In this document: positions 8,036 to 16,908 of the stretch, in pieces | How the letters are laid out: each line of letters opens with the position of its first letter | Position numbering within the stretch: position 1 is the stretch's first letter | NCBI GenBank assembly: GCA_964653195.1 | Contig: CAZZCX010000006.1 | Span: 1 to 59,909, forward strand | Direction of reading: 5' to 3' | DNA from: CAYMDS01 sp964653195 | GTDB lineage: Bacteria > Patescibacteriota > Microgenomatia > Levybacterales > UBA12049 | Length of the DNA stretch: 59,909 nt | Translations under genes and position numbers: made by a program | Notes under the pieces: generated by a model | The model's input: the letters and a program-made list of their open reading frames with translations, nothing else | Databases searched by the model: none | What the model was told of the DNA's origin: nothing

Positions 8036-9760
8036 TCATTTTTGGTCGTTAGTTTGAATTTTTTTGAATAAGTAGAAACCTTCTTTTTCTTCTTTTTTAA
8101 TAAAATTTTTATCTTGTGCCACTAATTTAAGCGAATCTAGTTCATACTTGGGCGAATTGGGACGGATTAAGAATACGACATAATCTGCATCAATTATACC
8201 TTGGGGTATATTGTATATATTTATTCTGTGAGTTAAATGAGCGCCTAAATTATTTGTGGCGGAAACCGCATATTCTGGTGGAATATTTTGTAGTATGTTA
8301 CTAATATATGATTTATTGCTTTGAACTGATTCAAACATTGCTATGTTGGCTTTTTTCGTCCATGGTAATGGTCCGAATTTATAACCGCTGATAATTACTG
8401 CGAGTAAAATATATGATGAGACAATGCCTATTGTTAAAAATTTAAGTTTCTTGAGTAAAAAAATCGAAGAAAATATCATACCTATGTACATAAATGGAGT
8501 GATAACAGCTGAATATTGGTAGTAAATTTGATAGAGTTCTGGTTTATCACTAAATATATTTAAAAATAGATCTGCTGAAGGGAAGATAAAAATCCAAGGA
8601 GTGAATATTGGTATATATCCAGTCGGTTCTAAAATTCCTCTTATGTAATTCAGACGGTTATTATCAGTTAATTTGCTAATTGTCTCTGAAGGGTCAGTTA
8701 AAATATTTTTTATAAGTGATGACGGCGATTGAGCATTTGTTTCAAAGTAAGAAAGTGCGAAATGCTCATTATTATCTGACGAATTCGGAATTGCATGCCA
8801 GACGAGGTAGTAAAAAGTAGAAATTGAAAAAATAAAAAGTAAAATACCTATAATAGTTTCTTTTTTGTGTTTTTTGATACTTAATACCTGATACTTAATA
8901 CCTGATACTGCTAAATATAATCCCATCAGCCCTACGGGTATCCATACCTGTTCTTTTGTTAGGCCAGACAGTATACAAAAAATTATAAATACAAAATATT
9001 TTCTTCTATACATAAAGTAAAATGCTGCAATAAGAAAAGTTGTAGCAAAAGTCACAGCATGAAAATCATAAAGTATACTCCACTGGAGTGAAGGATTCAT
9101 GAGATAAGAGAAGGCAAGGGAAACTCCAAGAATTCTGAACTCTGAATTCTGAACTCTGAATTTAGACTCTAGTACAAATACAGTCAATAAATATACAAAT
9201 ATTGCCCCTAGACTAACTATAACGCTCTGTATCAGTAGTAACATCTTAGGGTTTTCCCATAAAAAGTAAAAAGGAGATATTAATATGAGTATAAAGTCTG
9301 CATGGAATGCTAAACGTGAGACTGTTTCTGTGTTGTCAGGGTTTGTGAATTCGAAAATTCTACCGTTTTTTGTATTCCATACAGTTTGGTCCATATTGCC
9401 TAAATCATATCTTCCTGTATAAAAATTATCGTGTCTAAGAAAACTTACAGGAATAAAATAAAGATTGAAAATAATGATTACAAATGTTAAAACGATAGCG
9501 AAACGATAATTAAATATATTTAATTCAAGTTTTTTACCAAAATTTCGTGAGGTTTTAGAATAAAGACACGTAAAAATAAGAAAAATTGCTTCACTAAGTA
9601 CAAGGCTGAGTCTTGCGAAAAGTGAGCTGAAACCAGCCAGTTTGTCCGGTAGTATTTTTAAAAGGCCGAATGTGATAACGCCTTCACGTACTCCCAAACC
9701 GGTTGGTGTGATGAATGAGAATAATCCTACAAGTAAAGAAAATACGAAAAATCCGATAAG
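8036..9760 (-). CDS. Flippase-like/DUF2079 polytopic membrane protein (5' end lost in gap)
   Basis: Partial gene; its start lies in the scaffold gap. After the gap it shows the end of an LPG-synthase-type flippase domain (SFITPTGLGVREGV, then an Arg-containing helix), then a DUF2079 membrane domain (RYDLGNMDQTVWNTKNGR, RLAFHADF and many transmembrane helices) resembling glycosyltransferase-like membrane enzymes. The joining of the two domains is directly visible in 574 codons. Likely role: lipid-linked sugar or polymer export, by inference. Two 7-bp-period repeats (8875-8909, 9130-9171) lie inside the coding region in loops between helices. The single frame across the N gap to the next gene is an artefact of 100 placeholder bases. 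Confidence 0.75.
   Translation of the reverse strand, partial: LIGFFVFSLLVGLFSFITPTGLGVREGVITFGLLKILPDKLAGFSSLFARLSLVLSEAIFLIFTCLYSKTSRNFGKKLELNIFNYRFAIVLTFVIIIFNLYFIPVSFLRHDNFYTGRYDLGNMDQTVWNTKNGRIFEFTNPDNTETVSRLAFHADFILILISPFYFLWENPKMLLLIQSVIVSLGAIFVYLLTVFVLESKFRVQNSEFRILGVSLAFSYLMNPSLQWSILYDFHAVTFATTFLIAAFYFMYRRKYFVFIIFCILSGLTKEQVWIPVGLMGLYLAVSGIKYQVLSIKKHKKETIIGILLFIFSISTFYYLVWHAIPNSSDNNEHFALSYFETNAQSPSSLIKNILTDPSETISKLTDNNRLNYIRGILEPTGYIPIFTPWIFIFPSADLFLNIFSDKPELYQIYYQYSAVITPFMYIGMIFSSIFLLKKLKFLTIGIVSSYILLAVIISGYKFGPLPWTKKANIAMFESVQSNKSYISNILQNIPPEYAVSATNNLGAHLTHRINIYNIPQGIIDADYVVFLIRPNSPKYELDSLKLVAQDKNFIKKEEKEGFYLFKKIQTNDQK
8875..8909. repeat. Heptad array inside DUF2079 gene
   Basis: Five 7-mers alternating TGATACT and TAATACC, strictly in phase. 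They encode the short stretch VSGIKYQVLSI in a loop between membrane helices. Confidence 0.85.
9130..9171. repeat. Second heptad array inside DUF2079 gene
   Basis: Six 7-mers: GAATTCT and GAACTCT alternating, then GAATTTA and GACTCTA. They encode the loop ESKFRVQNSEFRIL between two membrane helices. Confidence 0.85.
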
Positions 9761-9860
9761 NNNNNNNNNNNNNNNNNNNNNNNNNNNNNNNNNNNNNNNN
9801 NNNNNNNNNNNNNNNNNNNNNNNNNNNNNNNNNNNNNNNNNNNNNNNNNNNNNNNNNNNN
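9761..9860. other. Scaffold gap (100 N)
   Basis: Exactly 100 ambiguous bases, the usual placeholder for a gap of unknown size. It removes the 3' end of the sugar dehydrogenase gene and the 5' part of the flippase-DUF2079 gene, so any frame read through it is meaningless. Confidence 0.99.
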
Positions 9861-10996
9861 TTTCCTGATTTATCAAATTCTATATCTACAGGTCGGCCAA
9901 ATGCTCCATTTTCTGAAAGAAAACCAGTCAGAAAATCATTTTCTTCAAAAACATTTTTCTCACTATGGAGTCGAACTACTTTATAGCCAACAGGTGATGA
10001 TCTATTCCATGACCCATGATAAGCAACCAATAAATCATTTTGCCAGTCAGCAGGAAACTGATCAGACTTTATGAAATTTAAACCTAAAGGTGCGGAGTGG
10101 GCGGGAATTTCATATGCCGGTGAGATAGAATTTAAACATGGATCATCTGCATATATATTTTTGTCAAATTTACTATCATGAATTTTATTTCCATAGCAAA
10201 TTGGCCAACCATAATTACTGCCACTTTTAATAATATTAATTTCATCGGGTGGGAGATTATCACCCAAAAAATCTCTTCCCATTTCTGTTCCCCATAATTC
10301 TTGAGTTAAGGAATTTATGGTTATAAAAGGTGAGTTACGAAGACCTTTAGCAAAAATCTTTGGTTCTATGCCTTCAGAATTTGAAATTATTACAGAACCT
10401 AGAAACTGATGTTTTTCGTAACAAACATCACAAGAAGATCCGATCGATACATACATTTTACCTGCAGAATCAAATACAATGCTTCTCGTAAAATGCCTCC
10501 CGCCTTTAGGAAGGTCAAATAGTTTTTTTTCAACTCTAGCAATTCCTCCAATTAAAGCTTGATCTGTCCATAGATATCGTGATACATTTTGTTCCTCAGC
10601 TATATATAAAAAGTTTCCGTAGAAAGCAATTCCATGTGGCTTTTGTAAACCAGAAACAATTGTATCAGTTTCATCGGCAATGCCGTCTTTGTTTCTATCA
10701 GGCAGCATTATAACTTTTCCGCTATCAGGAACTGAAGCGATTAGTACGCCACCTGGAGAAAAAGCCAGATCTCTAACTTGTCCAAGATTTGTTGCAAATA
10801 AACCTATTTGAAAATCAGAAGGTACAATAAGCGGAAAATCAAGTGATTCTCCTAATTTTGGCTTAGGTGCTTTTAATGAATTTTTTTTGGCTGGTGTGAA
10901 AAAAACTGGCCGAATATCTCCTATATATTTTTTAATAATCCATGACCCTAAAATTAAAAGAGAAATTATTACTACGATTATAACTATTTTCTTCAT
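9861..10996 (-). CDS. PQQ-dependent sugar dehydrogenase-like protein (3' end lost in gap)
   Basis: Partial six-bladed beta-propeller oxidoreductase of the soluble glucose/sorbosone dehydrogenase family. Residues about 5-22 form a membrane anchor or signal (IVIIVVIISLLILGSWII), so it faces the outside. Conserved elements are PHGIAFYGNFLYIAE, GGRHFTRSIVF, the calcium/PQQ region LPPDEINIIKSGSNYGWP, PAHSAPLGLNF and GSWNRS, ending at GRPVDIEFDKSG, where only the last blade strand should be missing. The cofactor is inferred; PQQ synthesis genes are not seen. It starts 14 nt after the exporter permease and is probably in that operon. Confidence 0.82.
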
Positions 10997-11010
10997 TATG
11001 ATTATTTTAC

Positions 11011-11604
11011 TTACTCATATCTCAAGGCTTCAATAGGTGATAAACGTGATGCGCGAATAGCAGGTGCTATACCAAACACTATACCTACAATACATGAAAA
11101 CCCAAAAGCAAGTAATACAGACCAGGGTGTTACTTCTGCGACGAAAAATTGCGAAATTAGATATGATGCCCCTAGTCCTAGTAAAATTCCTGCCAACCCG
11201 CCTGATATAGAAAGCATTACCGCTTCCAACAGAAACTGAAGTAATATATCTTGTCTTTTGGCGCCTAGTGCTTTTCTTAGACCTATTTCTTTTGTTCTTT
11301 CTGTAACTGAAACAAGCATAATGTTCATAACACCTATACCCCCAACCAGTAATGAAATCGCAGCTATTCCTCCCAGTGCAGTTGTCAAGGTACTTGTAAT
11401 CGTTGTGACTGTCTGTAATGTTTGTTCTTGAGTCATGATNNNNNNNNNNNNNNNNNNNNNNNNNNNNNNNNNNNNNNNNNNNNNNNNNNNNNNNNNNNNN
11501 NNNNNNNNNNNNNNNNNNNNNNNNNNNNNNNNNNNNNNNGCACTTCTTAATTTATTTGCTCTAAGCGAACCTACTGCAAGTTTTAGTAATTCTATATATT
11601 CCAT
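11011..11604 (-). CDS. MacB-type ABC transporter permease (interior lost in gap)
   Basis: Permease with an N-terminal cytoplasmic start (MEYIELLKLAVGSLRANKLRS) before the gap and, after it, the C-terminal FtsX domain: GGIGVMNIMLVSVTERTKEI, GLRKALGAK, then two further helices and the terminal SRLSPIEALRYE. Family members have about 400 aa, so about 600 bp (the extracytoplasmic domain) is probably missing where only 100 N are written. It forms a tripartite exporter with the ATPase (11681-12349) and adaptor (12407-13462) upstream. Confidence 0.88.
   Translation of the reverse strand: MEYIELLKLAVGSLRANKLRSXXXXXXXXXXXXXXXXXXXXXXXXXXXXXXXXXXIMTQEQTLQTVTTITSTLTTALGGIAAISLLVGGIGVMNIMLVSVTERTKEIGLRKALGAKRQDILLQFLLEAVMLSISGGLAGILLGLGASYLISQFFVAEVTPWSVLLAFGFSCIVGIVFGIAPAIRASRLSPIEALRYE
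11440..11539. other. Scaffold gap (100 N)
   Basis: Exactly 100 placeholder bases inside the permease gene; the real missing length is probably several hundred bp, judged from family length. Confidence 0.99.
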
Positions 11605-11613
11605 ATTATTAAA

Positions 11614-11676
11614 GTTATGAGTTATGAGTGCTGAGTTATGAATTGTAATTCAACTTATAATTTATAATTTATAACT
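11614..11676. repeat. Heptad array between exporter ATPase and permease
   Basis: Nine consecutive 7-mers: GTTATGA twice, GTGCTGA, GTTATGA, ATTGTAA, TTCAACT, TATAATT twice, TATAACT. The second half reads like the reverse complement of the first, so the array could fold back on itself. It fills the ATPase-permease junction. Confidence 0.88.
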
Positions 11677-11680
11677 ATCG

Positions 11681-12349
11681 CTATACAACCTTTCCATCTC
11701 TTATCTGTATAATTCTTTTTGCTTGAATAGCTATATCATATTCATGAGTGATGATAATTATCGTATTGCCTTGATTATTTAGGTCTTTAAGTATTTTCAT
11801 AATTTCTTCTCCTGATTTGGTATCCAAATTTCCAGTAGGTTCATCTGCGAGAATAATTGAAGGTTTATTTATCAGTGCCCTTGCTATTGCGACACGTTGC
11901 TGTTGGCCTCCTGAAAGTTGATTCGGTCTTTTATGTATTTGCGCTTCTAACCCTACTTGCTTCAATAAATCTTTAGCTTTTTTATCTCTTTCTGATTTCT
12001 TATCACCTCTGTAAATAGATGGAAGTATAACGTTTTCTAAGACAGTTATTCTTTTAAGTAAGTTAAACGCTTGAAACACAAATCCAATCTCTCTATTTCT
12101 TACATATGCTTGTTCGTCTTCTGTAAGAGACGTGACGTCTTTGCCATTTAGAAGAAATGTTCCGCTTGTTGCGTTGTCTAAAAGACCTAATAAATTTAGA
12201 AGTGTAGACTTACCTGATCCGGAAGGTCCGGTTATTGCAATAAAATCTTTTTTCTTTATCTCTAAAGAAATTCCGTGAAGTACATTCGTGACAACCTCGT
12301 CAGTTATATAATCTTTTGTGATGTTAGAGAGTTTAATTACTGGACTCAT
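11681..12349 (-). CDS. MacB/LolD-type ABC transporter ATPase
   Basis: ATP-binding subunit (222 aa) of the exporter. Walker A GPSGSGKSTLLN lies near residue 41, the Q-loop in GFVFQAFNL, the signature LSGGQQQRVAIARAL near 145, Walker B IILADEPTGNLD, and the switch His in IITHE. Strong similarity to the LolD/MacB class fits the FtsX-type permease downstream and HlyD-type adaptor upstream. The product probably exports a peptide, lipid or antimicrobial; substrate unknown. Confidence 0.95.
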   Translation of the reverse strand: MSPVIKLSNITKDYITDEVVTNVLHGISLEIKKKDFIAITGPSGSGKSTLLNLLGLLDNATSGTFLLNGKDVTSLTEDEQAYVRNREIGFVFQAFNLLKRITVLENVILPSIYRGDKKSERDKKAKDLLKQVGLEAQIHKRPNQLSGGQQQRVAIARALINKPSIILADEPTGNLDTKSGEEIMKILKDLNNQGNTIIIITHEYDIAIQAKRIIQIRDGKVV

Positions 12350-12406
12350 AAGGAAAGTAGAAATGTATATTTAACGACAACACTTTTCAATTAATACTTG
12401 AATTTT

Positions 12407-13462
12407 CTACATTTCTTTATTATTTAATTTTTTATCAACATCCTCTGAAATGAGAGCAATTATATCGCCTTCATTTAAACCTTTTATTACTTCTATTTCA
12501 GTATCACTTTGAAGTCCTGTCATAATTTTTGTTTTTTCAAATATTTTATCTCTTTTAACATATACATGAGAGTCGTCAATTAAAGACGAAAGGGGGATTG
12601 TAAGTGTATTTACTTTTTCTGAAAGTATTATTTCGGCGTCACCACTCATTCCTATTCGATAATTGCTATCTGTCGGCAGAGTTGCTTTTACTGAATATAC
12701 ATTTGCGCCCGATTCAGAAACATGGCTGGCAAAATCTATCATTGAGACGGTTAAAGGTATTACACGGTCGGGAAATGATTCAAGCGTCACATTAAGAGAT
12801 TGATCCAAAACTATTTTTGCTATATCTGCTTCGTCTATTTCAGTATTAAATACTAAGCTGTTTGGATCTGCGATTGTAAATATAGTAGTAGGAGTAATGT
12901 TTAGACCAGCGACTGATGCATCAGATCTAATTACAACCCCATTTATTGGAGATGAAAGTACAGACTGTTCGATAATCAAATTTTGAAGTTCTACAGAATT
13001 TATAGCTTTATCTAGATTATTTTGGTTGTTTTCGAGTATCCTTTTCATTTCCGAGTCGAGTGCATCTGTCGGTTTCCGGTTTTGGTTATCTTCGAGAGTT
13101 TCATCAAATTGATTCCTTTGTATTGAATAATCTTCTAGTGTTTGTCTTAAGCTGGTTCTTAATGATCGTTGATCCAGCGTGGCTATAGTTTGTCCAGCAA
13201 CGACTTCATCCCCTTTTTTCGCTCCTAGATATGCTAATTTACCACTACTTAAAAAAGATAGATTTACCAAATATTCTGACGTAACTGTCCCAGACGCTGT
13301 AATTGATTGAATTATTTTACTGCGTTTTACCTTCACAGTTTCAATTTCAGCGGGTGGTTTTGGCCACAAAAAATATATAATTACCGCGCTTATAGCAAAT
13401 AAGATAAGTGAAAACTTTTTATGGCTCCAAAGATAAAATAGACCTTTTTTTAATTTTTTCAT
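12407..13462 (-). CDS. HlyD/MacA-type periplasmic adaptor subunit
   Basis: Membrane-fusion protein of 351 aa. One N-terminal transmembrane helix (about residues 15-32) follows a Lys-rich cytosolic start. The lipoyl halves follow, with GTVTSEYLVNLSFLSSG and later SPINGVVIRSDASVAG, separated by a shortened coiled-coil hairpin (about 110-160), then beta-barrel and membrane-proximal domains (GMSGDAEIIL, LTIPLSSLIDD). First gene of the exporter operon, 57 bp before the ATPase. In a single-membrane cell it would act at the outer face rather than as a bridge to an outer membrane. Confidence 0.9.
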   Translation of the reverse strand: MKKLKKGLFYLWSHKKFSLILFAISAVIIYFLWPKPPAEIETVKVKRSKIIQSITASGTVTSEYLVNLSFLSSGKLAYLGAKKGDEVVAGQTIATLDQRSLRTSLRQTLEDYSIQRNQFDETLEDNQNRKPTDALDSEMKRILENNQNNLDKAINSVELQNLIIEQSVLSSPINGVVIRSDASVAGLNITPTTIFTIADPNSLVFNTEIDEADIAKIVLDQSLNVTLESFPDRVIPLTVSMIDFASHVSESGANVYSVKATLPTDSNYRIGMSGDAEIILSEKVNTLTIPLSSLIDDSHVYVKRDKIFEKTKIMTGLQSDTEIEVIKGLNEGDIIALISEDVDKKLNNKEM

Positions 13463-13604
13463 TTTGTTAATTATATAACTTCTGAGTTTATTTTAATACC
13501 AATACTCAACTATATCAATTTTCATAATTAAGTCCAGGAGCACAATCACATAAGGTAAATTATAGTAGTGAATATTTGGAAAAGACATTATTTAAGTGGG
13601 TGTG

Positions 13605-13676
13605 TGAGCCTGAGAGGACTCGAACCTCTAACCAATACCTTAAGAGGGTACTGCTCTACCATTGAGCTACAGGCCC
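13605..13676 (-). tRNA. tRNA-Lys (CTT)
   Basis: Complete 72-nt cloverleaf: 7-bp acceptor stem with G-U at the second pair, D-stem GCTC/GAGC with a normal GG-containing loop, anticodon loop CTCTTAA (CTT), T-loop TTCGAGT, discriminator A. CCA is not encoded. It follows tRNA-Arg(TCG) by 74 bp on the same strand and is probably co-transcribed. Confidence 0.95.
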
Positions 13677-13750
13677 ATCATTAGAAAATATTTCAAAAAT
13701 AATATTTAAAATGTTTGAGATAATATTTTTAATCTTTTATTTAACTAAAG

Positions 13751-13823
13751 TACGCCCGGAGGGAGTTGAACCCCCAACCCTCACGTCCGAAGCGTGATGC
13801 TCTATCCATTAAGCTACGGGCGC
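13751..13823 (-). tRNA. tRNA-Arg (TCG)
   Basis: Complete 73-nt cloverleaf with acceptor stem GCGCCCG/CGGGCGT, anticodon loop CTTCGGA (TCG, reading CGN), T-loop TTCAACT, discriminator A, no encoded CCA. Confidence 0.95.
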
Positions 13824-13833
13824 TTACATCTAG

Positions 13834-13863
13834 ATTGTAACAAAGTCATGGCTTCGAATTCAA
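13834..13863 (-). promoter_or_regulatory. Promoter for tRNA-Arg/tRNA-Lys
   Basis: On the minus strand TTGAAT, 18 nt and TACAAT lie just upstream of tRNA-Arg(TCG), a good sigma-70-type promoter. Confidence 0.55.
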
Positions 13864-13923
13864 ATTTAACTTTAAATTAAGAAAAGTGTAAATTTTTAAA
13901 ATATGTATATTTTTGTTAGGAAG

Positions 13924-14506
<583 letters not shown>

Positions 14507-14589
14507 TTACCTTCAAGTTAAGAAAATCGCAATTATTTAATTTAATTGTCTACTGGACAGGAGAAGTCTATTTTTAGTAGTCTAAATAC

Positions 14590-16818
14590 ATGGGTTTAAT
14601 TAAAAATTTCGACTCTTTGAATACATCCTCTTCTCGGAAAATAATTCTTGAACTTATGGAGGCGGGATTAGAGTCTATACAGCCTGAGAACATTTTTAAT
14701 AACAATATTTTTTTAGAAAACAATATTTTGAAGATTCAGGATAAGGAATATGACCTTGCAGCATATAACCGTATTTTCTTAATTGGTTTTGGGAAAGGCT
14801 CAGCAGGAAATTCTGCATTGATTGAAAAGGTTTTGGGAGACAAACTAAGCGCTGGATTTGTTATAGATGTTGTAGAGCACAATTTTAATAAAATTCACTT
14901 CACACTTGGTACGCATCCTCTTATATCAAAAACTAATGTGGAATTCACTAGAAAAGTCGTTGAGACTTTTAATAACTATAGTTTAACTGATAAAGATTTG
15001 GTGATAGTAGTAATATGCGGTGGCGGATCGGCAATGTTTGAAATCCCCTTAATTGCCTTTGAGCAAAAAATAGAAGTAGATAAAATTCTGCTTTCATGCG
15101 GAGCTTCTATTCAAGAGATGAATATCATCCGCAAGCATTTATCAGCTGTAAAAGGAGGAGGGTTAGCTAAAATACTTTATCCATCTACAGTTGCTACATT
15201 AGTTTATTCCGATGTGCCGGGGAATGATTTATCTACTATAGCATCAGGTCCTGTAGTTAAAGACACTACTACACTAGATGACGTGGGTTATGTTAGAAAT
15301 AAATATCCTCAGCTTGCGACTTTATCAATACCCGAAAATATTTTTACTGAAACTCCAAAAGATGACTATTATTTTAAAAATGTCACATCATTTATTGTAC
15401 TTAGTAATTTAACTGCTCTTAATGCTATCAAAAAGAAAGCAATTGAATTAGGATTTAACAGTGAGATTTTATCTGATCTTTATCAGAATGATGCAAATGC
15501 GGCTGCAAAAGAAGTAATTGAAAAGACAAAAGATGGACAAATTTTATTGATAGGCGGAGAAACTACAGTAAAAGCAGCGGAAGGTGGTCAGGGTGGACGC
15601 AACCAGCATTTAGTCTTAGCAGCGCTTGAATATGTAGGGAATGATATAACAATCGCTTCGGTAGGTACTGATGGCTGGGATAATTCCCATAACGCAGGAG
15701 CGATAGGCGATAAGCAAGTCTTAGAAAAAGCTGAAAAATTAAATTTAAATATCAAAGAGTATTTAACCAGAACAAATTCGCTTGCATTTTTTGAAAAAAC
15801 AGGCGATGCTATAGTTACCGGTAAGTTACCTAGTAATGTAGCGGATTTGGTAATTGTCTACAAACATTCTTATCCTTCGAGTGATCAAGCAAGGCTTGAG
15901 AGTCGAGAAGTTTCAGAGGATAGTAGTTCTCGACTACACTCGAACAATAACTTTATGATTCCTGAATTATATGATGAAAAAGTAAAATTTCTTGAAGAAA
16001 AAGCAAATGAAATTCGTCAACTTATAATCTCCACGCTTCTAGAGGCAGGATCAGGACATTCAGCCGGGCCTTTAGGAATGGCAGACATATTTACTTGTAT
16101 GTATTTTCATATTTTAAATATCGATCCGCATAATCCGACAGAAGCTGATAGAGATCGATTAGTGCTATCCAATGGTCATATTTGCCCGGTTCATTATGTC
16201 ACGCTTGCCGCGGCAGGATTTTTTCCAATTGAAGAACTTAAGACTCTTCGTAAATTAAATTCACGTTTACAAGGTCATCCGCATCGTGGAGCATTACCGG
16301 GTATTGAAAATACCTCTGGACCTCTTGGAGAAGGGATTTCACAAGCAATTGGAATAGCATTAGCCGGTAAGCTTGATAATAAAAAATATCAAGTTTATTG
16401 TTTAACATCGGATGGAGAGCATCAAGAAGGAAATGTATGGGAAGCTATAATGTTTGCCGGTAAAAACAAAATAAATAATCTCACAGTTATAATTGATAGA
16501 AATAACATTCAGATAGATGGGTTTACTGAAAATGTAATGCCTCTCGAGCCACTACGAGAAAAATACGAAGCTTTTAATTGGCATGTTATGGAAATAGACG
16601 GTCATAATTATCGTGCAATTGTAGATGCTGTTAGGGAAGCAAATTCGGTTTATGAAAAACCTTCAGTTATCATCGCTCATACCATTCCAGGTCGCGGAGT
16701 GGATTTCATGGAAGAAGATTTTACATGGCATGGAAAACCCCCAAATAAAGAAGAGGCAGAGAAATCTCTCGCAGAACTAAGAACATTACAGGGTAAGATA
16801 AAAAGTGAACATCAGTAA
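14590..16818 (+). CDS. Glycerate 2-kinase (MOFRL) fused to transketolase N-terminal subunit
   Basis: A 742-aa two-enzyme polypeptide. Residues 1 to about 430 form a type II glycerate kinase: GFGKGSAGN, CGGGSAMFE, the IRKHLSAVKGGGLA segment and the MOFRL part (IGGETTV, GGRNQHLVLAAL, SVGTDGWDN). Residues about 455-742 form the TPP-binding half of transketolase: GSGHSAGPLGMADI, the TPP motif SDGEHQEGNVWEA with downstream DRNN. The partner half is the next gene. The joining linker (about 430-452, SSDQARLESRE and on) is written by a 69-bp palindromic element at 15876-15944. An in-frame ATG at 15955 could start a separate transketolase subunit. No stop or frameshift separates the halves. Confidence 0.9.
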   Translation: MGLIKNFDSLNTSSSRKIILELMEAGLESIQPENIFNNNIFLENNILKIQDKEYDLAAYNRIFLIGFGKGSAGNSALIEKVLGDKLSAGFVIDVVEHNFNKIHFTLGTHPLISKTNVEFTRKVVETFNNYSLTDKDLVIVVICGGGSAMFEIPLIAFEQKIEVDKILLSCGASIQEMNIIRKHLSAVKGGGLAKILYPSTVATLVYSDVPGNDLSTIASGPVVKDTTTLDDVGYVRNKYPQLATLSIPENIFTETPKDDYYFKNVTSFIVLSNLTALNAIKKKAIELGFNSEILSDLYQNDANAAAKEVIEKTKDGQILLIGGETTVKAAEGGQGGRNQHLVLAALEYVGNDITIASVGTDGWDNSHNAGAIGDKQVLEKAEKLNLNIKEYLTRTNSLAFFEKTGDAIVTGKLPSNVADLVIVYKHSYPSSDQARLESREVSEDSSSRLHSNNNFMIPELYDEKVKFLEEKANEIRQLIISTLLEAGSGHSAGPLGMADIFTCMYFHILNIDPHNPTEADRDRLVLSNGHICPVHYVTLAAAGFFPIEELKTLRKLNSRLQGHPHRGALPGIENTSGPLGEGISQAIGIALAGKLDNKKYQVYCLTSDGEHQEGNVWEAIMFAGKNKINNLTVIIDRNNIQIDGFTENVMPLEPLREKYEAFNWHVMEIDGHNYRAIVDAVREANSVYEKPSVIIAHTIPGRGVDFMEEDFTWHGKPPNKEEAEKSLAELRTLQGKIKSEHQ
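15876..15944. repeat. Nested palindromic element in the fusion linker
   Basis: Outer arms TTCGAGTG (15876-15883) and CACTCGAA (15937-15944) are perfect inverted repeats. Inside are two hairpins: TCAAGC/GCTTGA with a 3-nt loop (15885-15899) and AGTCGAGAA/TTCTCGACT with a 17-nt loop (15901-15935). The element is 69 bp, a multiple of three, and is translated without a stop. Confidence 0.85.
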
Positions 16819-16825
16819 AACGCAA

Positions 16826-16902
16826 GTTATGAATTATAAATTATGAATTATGAGTTAAAAGTAAAAAACTCATAACTCAGGACTTATAACTTATAATTTT
16901 AT
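16826..16902. repeat. Heptad array between transketolase subunits
   Basis: Eleven in-phase 7-mers, from GTTATGA, ATTATAA, ATTATGA (twice), GTTAAAA, GTAAAAA to ACTCATA, ACTCAGG, ACTTATA (twice), ATTTTAT. The left half is purine-ended in one sense and the right half is close to its reverse complement. It fills nearly all of the 90-bp junction. Confidence 0.9.
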
Positions 16903-16908
16903 CGTATT

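Noticed and set aside
8036..10996. A single 986-codon dehydrogenase/flippase/DUF2079 protein
   Set aside because: The frame passes through 100 placeholder N bases and joins domains of two unrelated gene families; the true gap size is unknown. Split into two partial genes.
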